Source: Tubiluchus corallicola
Lineage: Eukaryota > Priapulida > Priapulimorpha > Priapulimorphida > Tubiluchidae
Length of the DNA: 64,000 nt
Reading direction: 5' to 3'
Assembly (NCBI GenBank): GCA_030141605.1
Contig: JAQGDQ010000603.1
Span: 1 to 64,000 of the forward strand
Both the position numbers and the translations under genes were made by a program. Of this stretch, positions 63,620 to 64,000 are shown piece by piece. The stretch's first letter is position 1, and each line of letters opens with the position of its first letter. The notes below the pieces were generated by a model. The model was not told the origin of the DNA. It did no database searches and saw only the letters and a program-made list of their open reading frames with translations.

Positions 63620-63800
63620 ATTACATGATTAGTCCGACAGAAAATTTTTAAAATATCAAATATTCTTACACAAAGTACACACAAAATTACATGGAAAAAG
63701 TTTTCGATATTCGGCTTCAAAAATTTGGAATAAGCTGCCAAATCGTATGTACATATCCACTAGCTATAATGAGTTCTTAGGACATATGTAGATGCTCTAC
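63620..63800 (+). mobile_element. LINE ORF2 C-terminal relic
   Basis: A plus frame reads KLHGKSFRYSASKIWNKLPN then ISTSYNEFLGHM-stop, the HGxSFRYxAxxxWNxLP terminal signature of reverse transcriptases. Short and 5'-truncated. Confidence 0.55.
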
Positions 63801-64000
63801 TTGGGTTACCTAATTTGTGTTATTTAATTATCAGTACTCTGTATCTCCAATTATTTTTTTGCAAACTATCATGAACGATTTTGGTGATTAATTTAACAGA
63901 GTTATTATTTTAGTGGATCGATTTTATTATACTTTGGCATTCTTAACTTCGGATAATCTTTTTCAAATTTTCAGAAGAGGTGATCACATTTTTAATGTTT

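Larger units (their letters stand above)
61412..64000. other. Upstream region of BLOC1S4; no gene seen
   Basis: AT-rich with a (TA)n tract at 62346-62425 and a LINE relic near 63,700. I found no exon, CpG-rich stretch or convincing promoter motif, though a 5' non-coding BLOC1S4 exon must lie here if the 61413 acceptor is real. Confidence 0.5.

Overview
The window is nuclear DNA of a metazoan, most likely an invertebrate. Genes are split by GT-AG introns, the sequence is AT-rich, microsatellites and minisatellites are very abundant, and non-LTR retrotransposon remnants and miniature inverted-repeat transposons (MITEs) fill introns and intergenic DNA. The proteins (FREM-type CSPG repeats, CUB-LDLa membrane receptors, BLOC-1 subunit 4) are animal families. 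I cannot name the species. Exon joins were worked out by eye from splice signals, reading phase and domain continuity.

Layout. (1) 1-18,487, minus strand: the 5' part of a FRAS1-related extracellular matrix (FREM-type) gene. One 4.9-kb exon (13,564-18,487) encodes a signal peptide, an N-terminal region and nearly all of 12 CSPG repeats. After a 12.7-kb intron, exon 2 (727-816) and the start of exon 3 (1-39) complete repeat 12; the rest lies outside the window. (2) 18.5-26.6 kb: intergenic, with a GTACGG-rich tandem array, a TTAA-flanked MITE, two LINE tails facing each other and a long (CA)n. (3) 26,596-32,337, minus: a five-exon gene for a 422-residue type I membrane protein (signal peptide, one CUB, one LDLa, TM, cytoplasmic tail ending in NPxY). 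(4) 35,657-51,090, plus: an eleven-exon gene, divergent from the previous one, for an 866-residue type I membrane protein (signal peptide, three CUB-like domains, an atypical LDLa, TM, long tail with two PPxY motifs and one NPxY). (5) 51.26-53.59 kb: a 2.3-kb satellite just past that stop codon. (6) 54,551-61,411, minus: BLOC1S4 (cappuccino) in five coding exons, tail to tail with the receptor gene. (7) 61.4-64 kb: no gene seen; (TA)n and a LINE relic.

The two CUB-LDLa-TM genes share domain order, mostly phase-1 introns and NPxY tails, so they look like a head-to-head paralogous pair. The FREM-like protein is expected in basement membranes, and BLOC1S4 in the cytosolic complex that builds lysosome-related organelles. 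Nothing suggests that the four genes form one pathway.

The points most worth checking are: a cysteine-rich reading frame running in phase beyond the BLOC1S4 stop and reachable by readthrough or by an in-frame 192-nt intron; paired loss of disulfide cysteines in the three-CUB receptor; several minisatellites that appear to have grown from transposon ends; and three copies of one inverted-repeat element, each in a different BLOC1S4 intron.
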